From Mucinivorans sp036654415 (GTDB lineage Bacteria > Bacteroidota > Bacteroidia > Bacteroidales > Rikenellaceae): a stretch of 6,578 nt of DNA. The DNA is taken from assembly GCA_036654415.1 (NCBI GenBank), contig JAVVSB010000060.1:1-6578 (forward strand), in the 5' to 3' direction. The translations under genes and the position numbers were made by a program. Positions within the stretch are counted from its first letter, which is position 1, and every line of letters begins with the position of its first letter. Of this stretch, positions 1 through 5,835 are shown in pieces. The notes beneath the pieces were generated by a model, which was not told the DNA's origin, ran no database searches, and saw only the letters and a program-made list of their open reading frames with translations.

Positions 1-194
1 CGAATTTATTGCTCACTGTAGTTAAAAAACGTGTCAAGCGAGAATGGAGCTTCTCCAATCTTGTGACGATGATACGACAAACTTTGATGTACTACATCGA
101 TATATATCGGTTTTGCGAAAACCCCGAAAATGCGTGGATGGAAATAATCGCTCAACGTAATCTATCACCGCCAGAACCAACTTTATTTGATTAG
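1..194 (+). CDS. IS4-like transposase, C-terminal fragment (5' end outside window)
   Basis: The frame is open from the first complete codon (base 3) to a TAG at 192-194, so this is the tail of a longer gene, and an internal TTG at base 9 should not be taken as its start. The visible 63 or so residues include LLLTVVKKRVKREWSFSNLVTMIRQ, then LMYYIDIYRF, and end in PPEPTLFD. I recognise this as the end of Bacteroidota IS4-family transposases (DDE_Tnp_1 type), where a 'SFSNL..MIR..LM.Y' helix follows the catalytic core and the protein often closes with a short L-[SF]-F-x tail. The DDE catalytic residues are upstream and not visible, so activity cannot be judged. Assignment to a transposase is fairly safe; the exact IS group is not. 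Confidence 0.78.
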   Translation, partial: NLLLTVVKKRVKREWSFSNLVTMIRQTLMYYIDIYRFCENPENAWMEIIAQRNLSPPEPTLFD

Positions 195-267
195 GGGGGC
201 TTACTTTTGAAATCTCTTGCGAAAATGGCTATACTCGGCATTCTCACATAAGAAATTATGGCTATTT

Positions 268-283
268 GAATTTTACCGGACAG
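268..283 (+). repeat. candidate right terminal inverted repeat of the IS
   Basis: The 16 bases gaattttaccggacag lie 73 bp after the transposase stop, a usual distance for an IS end. The reverse complement starts CTGTCCGG, a plausible IS tip. The partner repeat is outside the window, so it cannot be matched here. Confidence 0.45.
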
Positions 284-471
284 CAATAATATAGTAACAA
301 TTTGGGCAGATATAATTTACACCGCGCAACTATTATTGGCAGAAGCGATAGATAGCAAGGGGTGGAGGGTAGTGGCTTGGAGAGAATGAATTTTTATAAC
401 CCTTAAATAGCATAACTGTTTGGGGGTGAATTTAGCGTCTATGTAAGGAAAAAATGCACTAATGTGCTACT
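284..471. other. intergenic stretch without a recognisable gene
   Basis: This lies between the candidate IS tip and the end of holA. I see no open frame longer than a few codons that starts plausibly, no tRNA-like cloverleaf and no tandem repeat. It contains an AT-rich left part, a G-rich patch near 359-380 (ggggtggagggtagtgg) and, next to holA, the weak hairpin annotated separately. It is best read as the 3' spacer of the holA operon. Confidence 0.5.
449..467 (-). terminator. weak candidate intrinsic terminator of the minus-strand operon
   Basis: Read on the minus strand just after the holA stop, the sequence is GCAC-ATTA-GTGC followed by ATTTTTTCC. This is a 4-bp stem with a 4-nt loop (456-467) and a run of six T (449-454). 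Position and U-tract fit an intrinsic terminator, but the stem is too short to be convincing. Confidence 0.35.
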
Positions 472-1536
472 TTAGACAGTGGCCATGCGCAGGATTAGCT
501 CGCGGAGGATTTGTCCGTCGGTGGCCGAGCCTGTGCCCATGCCCTTGCTGCGGCAATCGGCCTGACGAAGCAGTCCGATGATGGCAAAAGCACGGGCCGA
601 GGGATAGTTCTTAGAGGCGGTGAGGTATTCACCCACAAAATAGGAGCTGGCAAGCTTCAGTCGAGAGGCGATTTCGCTCTCCGTGGGCATTGGAGTACCA
701 CGTTTGGTAGACTCCCACTTAATAATATTAAGCATTACAATACGCTGAAAATGTGTAAAAAGCAGCGAAACAGTGACCACCAGTGGATTATCTTTGGGGT
801 TGCGAGCGAAGTGGTCGGCAATAAGCAAAGCGGTGCGGAAATCACGCACCGAAAGGGCTTTTGTTAGTTCAAAAACATTAAAATCCTTACTTATGCCGAT
901 ATTCTGCTCAACATCAGTGGCGGTAATATTTTTGGTCCCCAGAGGCAGGCGAGTGAGCAATTTATCAATCTCGTTCTCAATCTTGGAAATATTGGCTCCC
1001 AGGGCTTGCACTATCATTGCCAGAGCTTTAGCCTCGGCCTGAACACCACGTTCGCGGAGAAACTCAACCAAAAAACTCTCAATTTCGTAATCACGAGGAG
1101 TGATACTCTCGAGCACAACTCCAGTCTTGTCGATGGACTTAAAAAGAGTGGTTCGTTTATCAAGACTCTTGCCTTTGAAACAGAGCACTAAAACTGTGCT
1201 CTTCATGGGGTGGCGCGCATAGGCCTCCAACATATCCAGTCCTGTAAGCATCTGAGCCTCACGCACAATAACCACCTGGCGGGGAGCCATCATAGGGTAA
1301 CGTTTTGCCTGAAGGGCCACGTCAGCTCCAGATGAGTCTTTACCATAAATAACTATTTGATTGAAAGCCTTTTCATCTTCAGTTAAACAGTGAGCAGCCA
1401 CATAGTCGGCCACCTTGTCGATAAAGTAGGGCTCCTCGCCCATGAGCAGATATATAGAGCCAAAAACTCCCGAACTCATCTTTTGAACAAGCTCGGAAGT
1501 CTGTTTTAGGCTATCTTTAAAATTCAGCTTTGCCAT
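472..1536 (-). CDS. holA: DNA polymerase III subunit delta (HolA)
   Basis: This is the delta subunit of the clamp loader, which opens the beta sliding clamp and works with delta-prime and tau/gamma to load it on primed DNA. The 354-residue product has the usual length. Near the N-terminus it carries YLLMGEEPYF (29-38), the degenerate nucleotide-fold segment of delta, then RYPMMAPRQVVIVREAQ (about 79-95) and LDKR before the domain I/II junction. Domain II ends near NIGISKDFNVFEL (about 212-224), and a helical C-terminal collar domain ends in LRELILRMA. Like other delta proteins it has no Walker A motif. A TTG at 1542 would extend the frame by two residues, but the ATG at 1536, giving MAKLNFKD, is preferred. 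It follows the secG stop by 9 nt, and no Shine-Dalgarno sequence is visible. It is the last gene of the minus-strand operon. Confidence 0.93.
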   Translation of the reverse strand: MAKLNFKDSLKQTSELVQKMSSGVFGSIYLLMGEEPYFIDKVADYVAAHCLTEDEKAFNQIVIYGKDSSGADVALQAKRYPMMAPRQVVIVREAQMLTGLDMLEAYARHPMKSTVLVLCFKGKSLDKRTTLFKSIDKTGVVLESITPRDYEIESFLVEFLRERGVQAEAKALAMIVQALGANISKIENEIDKLLTRLPLGTKNITATDVEQNIGISKDFNVFELTKALSVRDFRTALLIADHFARNPKDNPLVVTVSLLFTHFQRIVMLNIIKWESTKRGTPMPTESEIASRLKLASSYFVGEYLTASKNYPSARAFAIIGLLRQADCRSKGMGTGSATDGQILRELILRMATV

Positions 1537-1545
1537 GGGCAAAGA

Positions 1546-1887
1546 CTATTTGGCACTATCGGCAGCAGGTGCAGCAGGAACTTCAGGCAGCCCCTGAGTC
1601 ACATCAGCAGGCATAGTGTTCTCAATACGGGCATCTTCGAGGGCAGCATTGCTACGGTCGATATCCTCACGAGGAATGGCCATGGTGGCACAAAGGCTCA
1701 ACACTACGATGGCAATCGACAGTCCCCAAGTAAGTTTTTCCAAGAAATCGGCCGTCTGACGAACACCCATAACCTGGTTCGAGGCTCCGAAATTGGCAGC
1801 CATACCACTCTTAGGGCTCTGAGCCAAAACGGTAAGAACCAACACCACGCTGGCAAATAAAATGAGAACGATGAATAAAATGTACAT
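1546..1887 (-). CDS. secG: preprotein translocase subunit SecG
   Basis: SecG is the small accessory subunit of the SecYEG protein-export channel in the inner membrane. The 113-residue product has a first hydrophobic helix at about 2-22, the conserved cytoplasmic loop AQSPKSGMAANFGASNQ with MGVRQTADFLEKLTW (about 22-54), and a second helix at about 55-72. The spacing and the QxPK...G / DFLEK-TW signature are those of Bacteroidota SecG. After the second helix comes a polar tail of about 40 residues, acidic at first and then Ala/Pro-rich (PEVPAAPAADSAK), which is absent from short SecG proteins. The ATG start at 1887 is 11 nt after the stop of the TPR-like gene, and the stop is 9 nt ahead of the holA ATG, so co-transcription is likely. 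Confidence 0.93.
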   Translation of the reverse strand: MYILFIVLILFASVVLVLTVLAQSPKSGMAANFGASNQVMGVRQTADFLEKLTWGLSIAIVVLSLCATMAIPREDIDRSNAALEDARIENTMPADVTQGLPEVPAAPAADSAK

Positions 1888-1898
1888 AATCTATTGTG

Positions 1899-2285
1899 TT
1901 AGTATTGTTGTAAATCCTCAATTAAGGATGCAAAGTAACTACTTTTTTCTGGATTTTTCAAACTTAATTGCTCATAAACATCAATTGCTCGTGAAATATG
2001 TCCCTGAGAAAGGTAAATTTGAGCCAAAGTCTCGCTCACAAGTGCATTGTCGACCTCCATAAAAGGAGCCGAAATATCTTCATTTTCAAGATATTCTGCG
2101 GTAGCAGAACAGGATGGCTGAGGTAAAAATTTGTCGGGCACACCCCCCGCTAACAGATAAGGTTCAACCCCCACCTGCGCAATACCCCGCCCCGCAGCCT
2201 CGAACAAGGCCAAAGAAAACCAAGGATAGAGCCTAAGTAGGTACTCCAGTTCCCTATCAGTATAGCTATCAAATATTTGCTCCAT
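1899..2285 (-). CDS. small TPR-like protein encoded between lptE and secG
   Basis: A 128-residue soluble protein with no signal peptide or membrane segment. The N-terminal part (1-45) is helical, with a DRELEYLLRLYPWFSLALFE stretch. Residues 46-80 look like a low-complexity, Pro/Glu-containing linker. The C-terminal part (about 82-114) matches one tetratricopeptide unit: SETLAQIYLSQGHISRAIDVYEQL, then SLKNPEKSSYFASLIEDL. From memory, proteins with this C-terminal pattern sit between lptE and secG in other Bacteroidales. No function is established that I know of; a TPR suggests protein-protein binding. Its ATG overlaps the lptE stop by one base (TAATG, 2283-2287), which favours translational coupling. 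I am sure it is a gene, but not of its role. Confidence 0.82.
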   Translation of the reverse strand: MEQIFDSYTDRELEYLLRLYPWFSLALFEAAGRGIAQVGVEPYLLAGGVPDKFLPQPSCSATAEYLENEDISAPFMEVDNALVSETLAQIYLSQGHISRAIDVYEQLSLKNPEKSSYFASLIEDLQQY

Positions 2286-2788
2286 TACCAGTTAGAAAAA
2301 GCATCATTAAATATATTCTCGACCAACTTCTCTACAATTTCGGGAATCAATTGATTCTCAATAGTTATTAACATCTGACGAGTATCATAGTCGGCATAGG
2401 AAGAGAAAGTTTTATCGTAAGAGAGTTTGGGGTCAACTTTGTTGGTAAAACGCACCTTGACCGATATAGTTAGACGGTTCTTGGTGGCGGTTTCGTTACC
2501 AGAAATGGCAATCGGAGCCGAGATATAGTTGATAATTTCGCCCTCGAAGCTAACATCACCCTCCTCACGCACAATTTGCAGACGAGTCTGATTCTGAATC
2601 TTCTGAGTTAGTTGGTCTGTGAGCGTGGGGCTCAAAATAGGGGCCACCATAGCCGCCATATTATTAAAATAGGCAACCGAGGCGGTCTTGACAGCGGGGG
2701 CAATGGAGGCTCCCGAAAAGGTGTAACTCACCTTACACCCCCAACATAATATCCCTAAACAAACAAGTATAAAAGTCCTTTTTATCAT
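2285..2788 (-). CDS. lptE: LptE-family outer-membrane lipoprotein (LPS assembly)
   Basis: LptE plugs the LptD barrel in the outer membrane and helps place lipopolysaccharide on the cell surface. The 167-residue product begins with MIKR and a hydrophobic stretch ending L14-C15-W16-G17-C18, so C18 is the likely lipidated cysteine. The lipobox is unusual in having Cys at -3 and Trp at -2, with Leu at -4. The mature part shows the Bacteroidota LptE pattern: YTFSGASIAP just after the cysteine, LSPTLTDQLTQKIQNQTRL, EGDVSFEGEI, NRLTISVKVRFTNK (about 104-117), SSYADYDT, and the closing LVENIFNDAFSNW. ATG at 2788 follows the pyrC stop by 5 nt (AGAGG), a purine run too close to the start to act as a normal ribosome-binding site, so translation is probably coupled to pyrC. 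Confidence 0.9.
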   Translation of the reverse strand: MIKRTFILVCLGILCWGCKVSYTFSGASIAPAVKTASVAYFNNMAAMVAPILSPTLTDQLTQKIQNQTRLQIVREEGDVSFEGEIINYISAPIAISGNETATKNRLTISVKVRFTNKVDPKLSYDKTFSSYADYDTRQMLITIENQLIPEIVEKLVENIFNDAFSNW

Positions 2789-2793
2789 CCTCT

Positions 2794-4131
2794 CTATCTA
2801 TCAAACATTAGACGCTCACCATGCAGCTCATCGCTCAGCACCCCATTCTCGTAGGCCAAATGGCCATTGACAAAGGTATGGCTAACGCGATGGTGGAACT
2901 CTTGCCCCTGAAGGGGAGACCAACCACACTTATATAGTATATTAGACTCCGAAACATCCCACTGCTCGCGCTTAATAACCACCACATCAGCACGATAACC
3001 CTCGCGCAGAAAACCGCGCCCAGTGATACTAAATAAAATAGCAGGATTATGGCACATCTTCTGCACCACCAATTCGTAGTCAAAAATACCCTGGTCGGCC
3101 ATCTCGAGCATCATAACCAACGAGTGTTGCACCAACGGTGCCCCCGAAGGGCAAGTGGTATAGGGGTGATTCTTCTGTTCCAAAGTATGAGGGGCGTGGT
3201 CGGTGGCCACAACATCCAAACGGCCAACACGCAGAGCCTCGCGCAGGGCATCACGGTCGTGTGTGGTTTTTATTGCAGGATTCCACTTTATGGCATTGCC
3301 ACAACGAGCGTAATCCTGGTCGGTGAACCAAAGATGGTGAGCACAAACTTCGGCCGTAATACGCTTTTCGGCCAATGGTCTCTCGCTAAAGAGCGACATC
3401 TCGACAGCAGTACTAAGATGCAAAACATGGAGCCTAGCGTTATATTTAGTAGCCAGCGCAACAGCTTGAGCACTGCTACGGTAGCAAGCCTCGGCAGAGC
3501 GAACCAAGGGATGAAGCGCTAACGGAATATTGTCCCCATATTTATTAAAGGCCTCACGCAGGGCTGACTGTATCATACCCTCGTCCTCACTATGGGTGGC
3601 AACAAGCACAGGGGAACACTCGAAGATGGCCTCCAAAGAGCGAAGTCTATCAACCAGCATATTACCCGTGGAGCTACCCATAAAGACCTTGACACCGCAA
3701 ACACGATGGGCATCAACCTGCTCTATCTCCTTGATATTGTCGTTAGTGGCCCCCAAATAGAAAGAGTAGTTGGCAGGCGAAACCTCAGCGGCTCGGTCGT
3801 ACTTCTGTTCTAGTAACTCGCGCGTGGTGGCGGCTGGCTTGGTGTTGGGCATCTCCATAAACGAAGTGACACCACCAGCTACAGCTGCCCTTGACTCGCT
3901 AGCAATATCACCCTTTTCGGTCATACCAGGCTCACGAAAATGGACCTGGTCGTCAATGACCCCTGGCAATATCAACCCGCCATGGGCATCGACCACCTTT
4001 TGGGCTTTAGCAAGTAGCTCCGCTGTAACCTCACCTGCACGCACAGCCACTATGCGCTCACCGCAGATGACCAGATAGCCATAAGTACGAGTTCCTTGAT
4101 TAATAATCAAGCCGTTGTGAATAATTATCAT
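2794..4131 (-). CDS. pyrC: dihydroorotase (type I-like amidohydrolase)
   Basis: Dihydroorotase closes the ring of carbamoyl-aspartate to dihydroorotate in pyrimidine synthesis. The 445-residue TIM-barrel product shows, in order, LPGVIDDQVHFREPG (56-69 region, with D60, Q62, H64 and R66), EMPNT around N96, GVKVFMGSSTGNM with K148 as the likely carboxylated lysine, ATHSEDEG with H180, LHVLHLS with H235 and H238, IKWNPAIK, and VATDHAPH with D311 as the catalytic acid/base and H313. The first histidine of the usual DxHxH metal motif is Gln here. From memory this is typical of Bacteroidota members such as the Porphyromonas enzyme. A TTG at 4137 would add two residues, but ATG at 4131 forms an ATGA overlap with the preceding gene and is clearly better. 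Related hydantoinases and allantoinases share the fold, but similarity to Bacteroidota PyrC is strong along the whole length. Confidence 0.92.
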   Translation of the reverse strand: MIIIHNGLIINQGTRTYGYLVICGERIVAVRAGEVTAELLAKAQKVVDAHGGLILPGVIDDQVHFREPGMTEKGDIASESRAAVAGGVTSFMEMPNTKPAATTRELLEQKYDRAAEVSPANYSFYLGATNDNIKEIEQVDAHRVCGVKVFMGSSTGNMLVDRLRSLEAIFECSPVLVATHSEDEGMIQSALREAFNKYGDNIPLALHPLVRSAEACYRSSAQAVALATKYNARLHVLHLSTAVEMSLFSERPLAEKRITAEVCAHHLWFTDQDYARCGNAIKWNPAIKTTHDRDALREALRVGRLDVVATDHAPHTLEQKNHPYTTCPSGAPLVQHSLVMMLEMADQGIFDYELVVQKMCHNPAILFSITGRGFLREGYRADVVVIKREQWDVSESNILYKCGWSPLQGQEFHHRVSHTFVNGHLAYENGVLSDELHGERLMFDR

Positions 4132-4850
4132 TTGCAAGGTCTAATTTTACGGAATTTCATCTTCAAAACACCCCAAAAGGCCTCGCCAAAAATTCCGCTG
4201 CTCATTTTGGAAGTTCCCATGGTGCGGTCGGTGAAGATAATGGGAACCTCGGTAACACGGAAACCAAGTTTGGAGGCCGAATATTTCATCTCTATCTGAA
4301 AGCCATATCCCTTCATGCGAACTTTGTCCAAATCAATGGTACGTAAAACCGCGGAACGGAAGCAGACAAAACCAGCGGTGCAATCGCGAATAGGCACGCC
4401 AAGAACAGTACGCACAAACTTGGAGGCAAAATAGGACATCAGAACCCTCTTCATGGGCCAATTGACCACATTGACACCCGTCACATAACGCGAACCGATG
4501 GCCACATCAGCCCCCGAGGCACACTCACCATAAAGACGTACCAAATCATCGGGGTTATGCGAAAAGTCACAATCCATCTCGCAAATATAGTCGTAGCCTT
4601 GGTCCAGAGCCCAACGAAAACCTGTGATATAAGCTGTTCCCAACCCCAGTTTGCCAGAGCGCTCAATCATAAATAGCCGGCCAGCGTAGGTTGAACTTTT
4701 GTATCGACGCACCACCTCGGCCGTGCCGTCGGGCGAACCGTCATCCACCACCAACAAATCAAAAGGCTCCTCCAGCGAAAAGACCTTCTCAATCATGGCC
4801 TCGATATTCTCGATTTCGTTATAGGTGGGTATGATAACTACTTTTTTCAT
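4128..4850 (-). CDS. polyprenol-phosphate mannosyltransferase-like GT2 enzyme
   Basis: A family-2 glycosyltransferase of the dolichol-phosphate mannose synthase type, which moves a sugar from a nucleotide donor (GDP-mannose in characterised relatives) to a polyprenyl phosphate at the inner face of the membrane. In the 240-residue form the motifs are IPTYNE (7-12), VVDDGSPDGT (34-43), KLGLGTAY (67-74), EMDCDFSHNP with the metal-binding D93-C94-D95, GSRYVTGVNVVNWP (119-132), DCTAGF (156-161), KGYGFQIEMKY (180-190) and RTMGTSKM (209-216). It has no C-terminal membrane helices, so it is the short, single-domain form. The true sugar donor cannot be read from sequence. Start choice: ATG at 4850 gives MKKVVIIPTYNE, the usual short leader. 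An in-frame ATG at 4865 would add five residues (MRFTN) and lies very close to the candidate promoter. First gene of the operon; its TGA overlaps the pyrC ATG. Confidence 0.88.
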   Translation of the reverse strand: MKKVVIIPTYNEIENIEAMIEKVFSLEEPFDLLVVDDGSPDGTAEVVRRYKSSTYAGRLFMIERSGKLGLGTAYITGFRWALDQGYDYICEMDCDFSHNPDDLVRLYGECASGADVAIGSRYVTGVNVVNWPMKRVLMSYFASKFVRTVLGVPIRDCTAGFVCFRSAVLRTIDLDKVRMKGYGFQIEMKYSASKLGFRVTEVPIIFTDRTMGTSKMSSGIFGEAFWGVLKMKFRKIRPCK

Positions 4851-4874
4851 ATTTGTAAAACGCATTTTATAGCG

Positions 4875-4882
4875 TAAAGGTA
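4875..4882 (-). promoter_or_regulatory. candidate -7 box for the minus-strand operon
   Basis: On the minus strand the sequence TACCTTTA matches seven of eight positions of the Bacteroidota -7 consensus TAnnTTTG, counting the two free positions. A transcript starting about 7 nt downstream would begin near 4868, which fits translation from the ATG at 4850 better than from 4865. No clear TTTG -33 element is seen at the expected distance, so confidence is low. Confidence 0.35.
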
Positions 4883-4894
4883 TAAATAATTTAC

Positions 4895-4902
4895 TACTTT
4901 CG
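4895..4902 (+). promoter_or_regulatory. candidate -7 box for the GH20-like / histidine kinase unit
   Basis: TACTTTCG, in the context ttactactttcgcag, fits TAnnTTTG with one mismatch and lies 18 bp ahead of the ATG at 4921. No good TTTG is present about 20 bp upstream. A start site near 4909 would leave a very short A/T-rich leader, common in Bacteroidota. Confidence 0.38.
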
Positions 4903-4920
4903 CAGAATAAAATTCATATT

Positions 4921-5835
4921 ATGTTTAGACGAACATTTCTTATTTTAATCATAGTACTTTGCAGCACAGAGCTTTGGGCACAGCAAATAATAAAAGAGCA
5001 CGGTGACTATTTTTCACTCGACCGCTCCATTGTCTTGCGTACCAAAGGCATCTCGGCCAAGCAAGAGACTCTTTTGCGCGAAAAACTCATGACCTCGGGG
5101 GCTCACTTTTCGGGGACTGTCAAAGGGTTATTTTCGCCACGAATCATCGTCCGCCGCACCGACCATATCCTAGGGGCTAAGGGTCCTAATGCACTGCAAA
5201 TAACAGTGAGTTCCAATAAAGTACTACTGGAATACACCTCAACAGCATCTTTAAACCAAGGGCTAAAATACCTAATGCAAAACATAGAAAACAAACGTAT
5301 TAGGGGTGTGGCAATCACCGATTGGAACTCATCGGGCAAAAGACTTATCAGGGGTGGGACCATTGACCTAACCAGCGGAACCATAGATATGGCACTGCTC
5401 AAGAAAGAGATACACCTTGCCGCTCGTAAAAGCGGCAATAAAAGTGTTACTTTGGAACTCATTAGCCCTAATGGGTGGGCCATCGAGAGCTCAGTTTTTG
5501 ACCTAATAAACCCAAACCACCCCATTACTTACCCCAGTCAAGGAAACTTTTCATTAGATGAGCTGAGCCAAATAAAGCAGTTTTGCGACCAAATAGGTGT
5601 ACGTACAATCTTTGAGTTCGACTTTAGAAGCGAGAACGATAATTTTATGGAAGCCACTGGTTTTAAGATGACCTCGGTGGAGGGGATGCGCTTTATACGC
5701 GCCCTATTGGAGCAGTGGAGCGCAGCCATTGGCATGGGTTATGTAAACTATGGAGAGGAGGTAACGACAGATGCTCGCTACGAAGATTTTTTAAAGAAGA
5801 TAAGCCATCGACTTAACTTGGAAATTATAGAATGA
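4921..5835 (+). CDS. secreted GH20-like protein, C-terminally short and probably not a standard hexosaminidase
   Basis: The 304-residue product starts with a signal peptide (MFRRTF, a hydrophobic core, then ELWA|QQ with likely cleavage after A20). Residues 28-125 resemble the GH20b alpha/beta domain that precedes the barrel in beta-hexosaminidases (YFSLDRSIVLR, then ALQITVSSNKVLLEYTSTASLNQGLKYLMQ). From about 142 the start of a GH20 barrel can be followed: KRLIRGGTIDLTSG (compare RG..LDVSR, keeping R144 and D149), SVTLELISPNGWAIES (compare L.DDQGWRIE), FSLDELSQIKQFCDQIGVRTIFEFDF (compare Y...ei.ei..yA..rgi.viPEiD), and GYVNYGEEV (compare y.HiGGDEv). The DDQ is lost, the His-Gly-Gly part is not kept, and the catalytic Asp-Glu pair appears as E279-E280. 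The chain stops after the equivalent of strand/helix 4, at roughly half a barrel, with a normal TGA stop. The homology is my reading of motifs, not a search. Its TGA overlaps the ATG of the histidine kinase. Confidence 0.68.
   Translation: MFRRTFLILIIVLCSTELWAQQIIKEHGDYFSLDRSIVLRTKGISAKQETLLREKLMTSGAHFSGTVKGLFSPRIIVRRTDHILGAKGPNALQITVSSNKVLLEYTSTASLNQGLKYLMQNIENKRIRGVAITDWNSSGKRLIRGGTIDLTSGTIDMALLKKEIHLAARKSGNKSVTLELISPNGWAIESSVFDLINPNHPITYPSQGNFSLDELSQIKQFCDQIGVRTIFEFDFRSENDNFMEATGFKMTSVEGMRFIRALLEQWSAAIGMGYVNYGEEVTTDARYEDFLKKISHRLNLEIIE

Larger units (their letters stand above)
1..283 (+). mobile_element. right end of an IS4-like insertion sequence (partial)
   Basis: The segment combines the C-terminus of a DDE transposase with a candidate right terminal inverted repeat at about 268-283 (gaattttaccggacag). 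Read inward from outside, the repeat is ctgtccggtaaaattc, which resembles the ends of Bacteroidota IS4-type elements as I remember them. The left end, the other inverted repeat and any target-site duplication lie outside the window, so the boundary at 283 is an inference. The element sits beyond the 3' end of the minus-strand operon, with its transposase reading toward it, and interrupts no gene visible here. Confidence 0.6.

Noticed and set aside
359..380. G-rich patch as a possible G-quadruplex or RNA element
   Set aside because: The G runs are irregular and do not form four evenly spaced tracts, and no paired stem surrounds them.
511..867. Plus-strand open frame of 118 codons opposite holA
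   Set aside because: It lies wholly within the convincing holA gene on the other strand and has no family-like motif.
1862..2062. Plus-strand open frame of 66 codons across the secG/TPR junction
   Set aside because: It overlaps two supported genes on the minus strand and shows no recognisable protein features.
3049..3522. Plus-strand open frame of 157 codons opposite pyrC
   Set aside because: pyrC has continuous family motifs here. The opposite frame has a composition typical of antisense translation (many His, Gln, Arg) and no recognisable domain.
4131..4137. TTG start for pyrC at 4137
   Set aside because: The ATG six bases downstream makes a classic ATGA overlap with the preceding stop and gives the usual N-terminus.
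5103..5525. Minus-strand open frame of 140 codons opposite the GH20-like gene
   Set aside because: The plus-strand frame has a signal peptide, motif order and an ATGA overlap with the next gene; the minus-strand frame has none of these.
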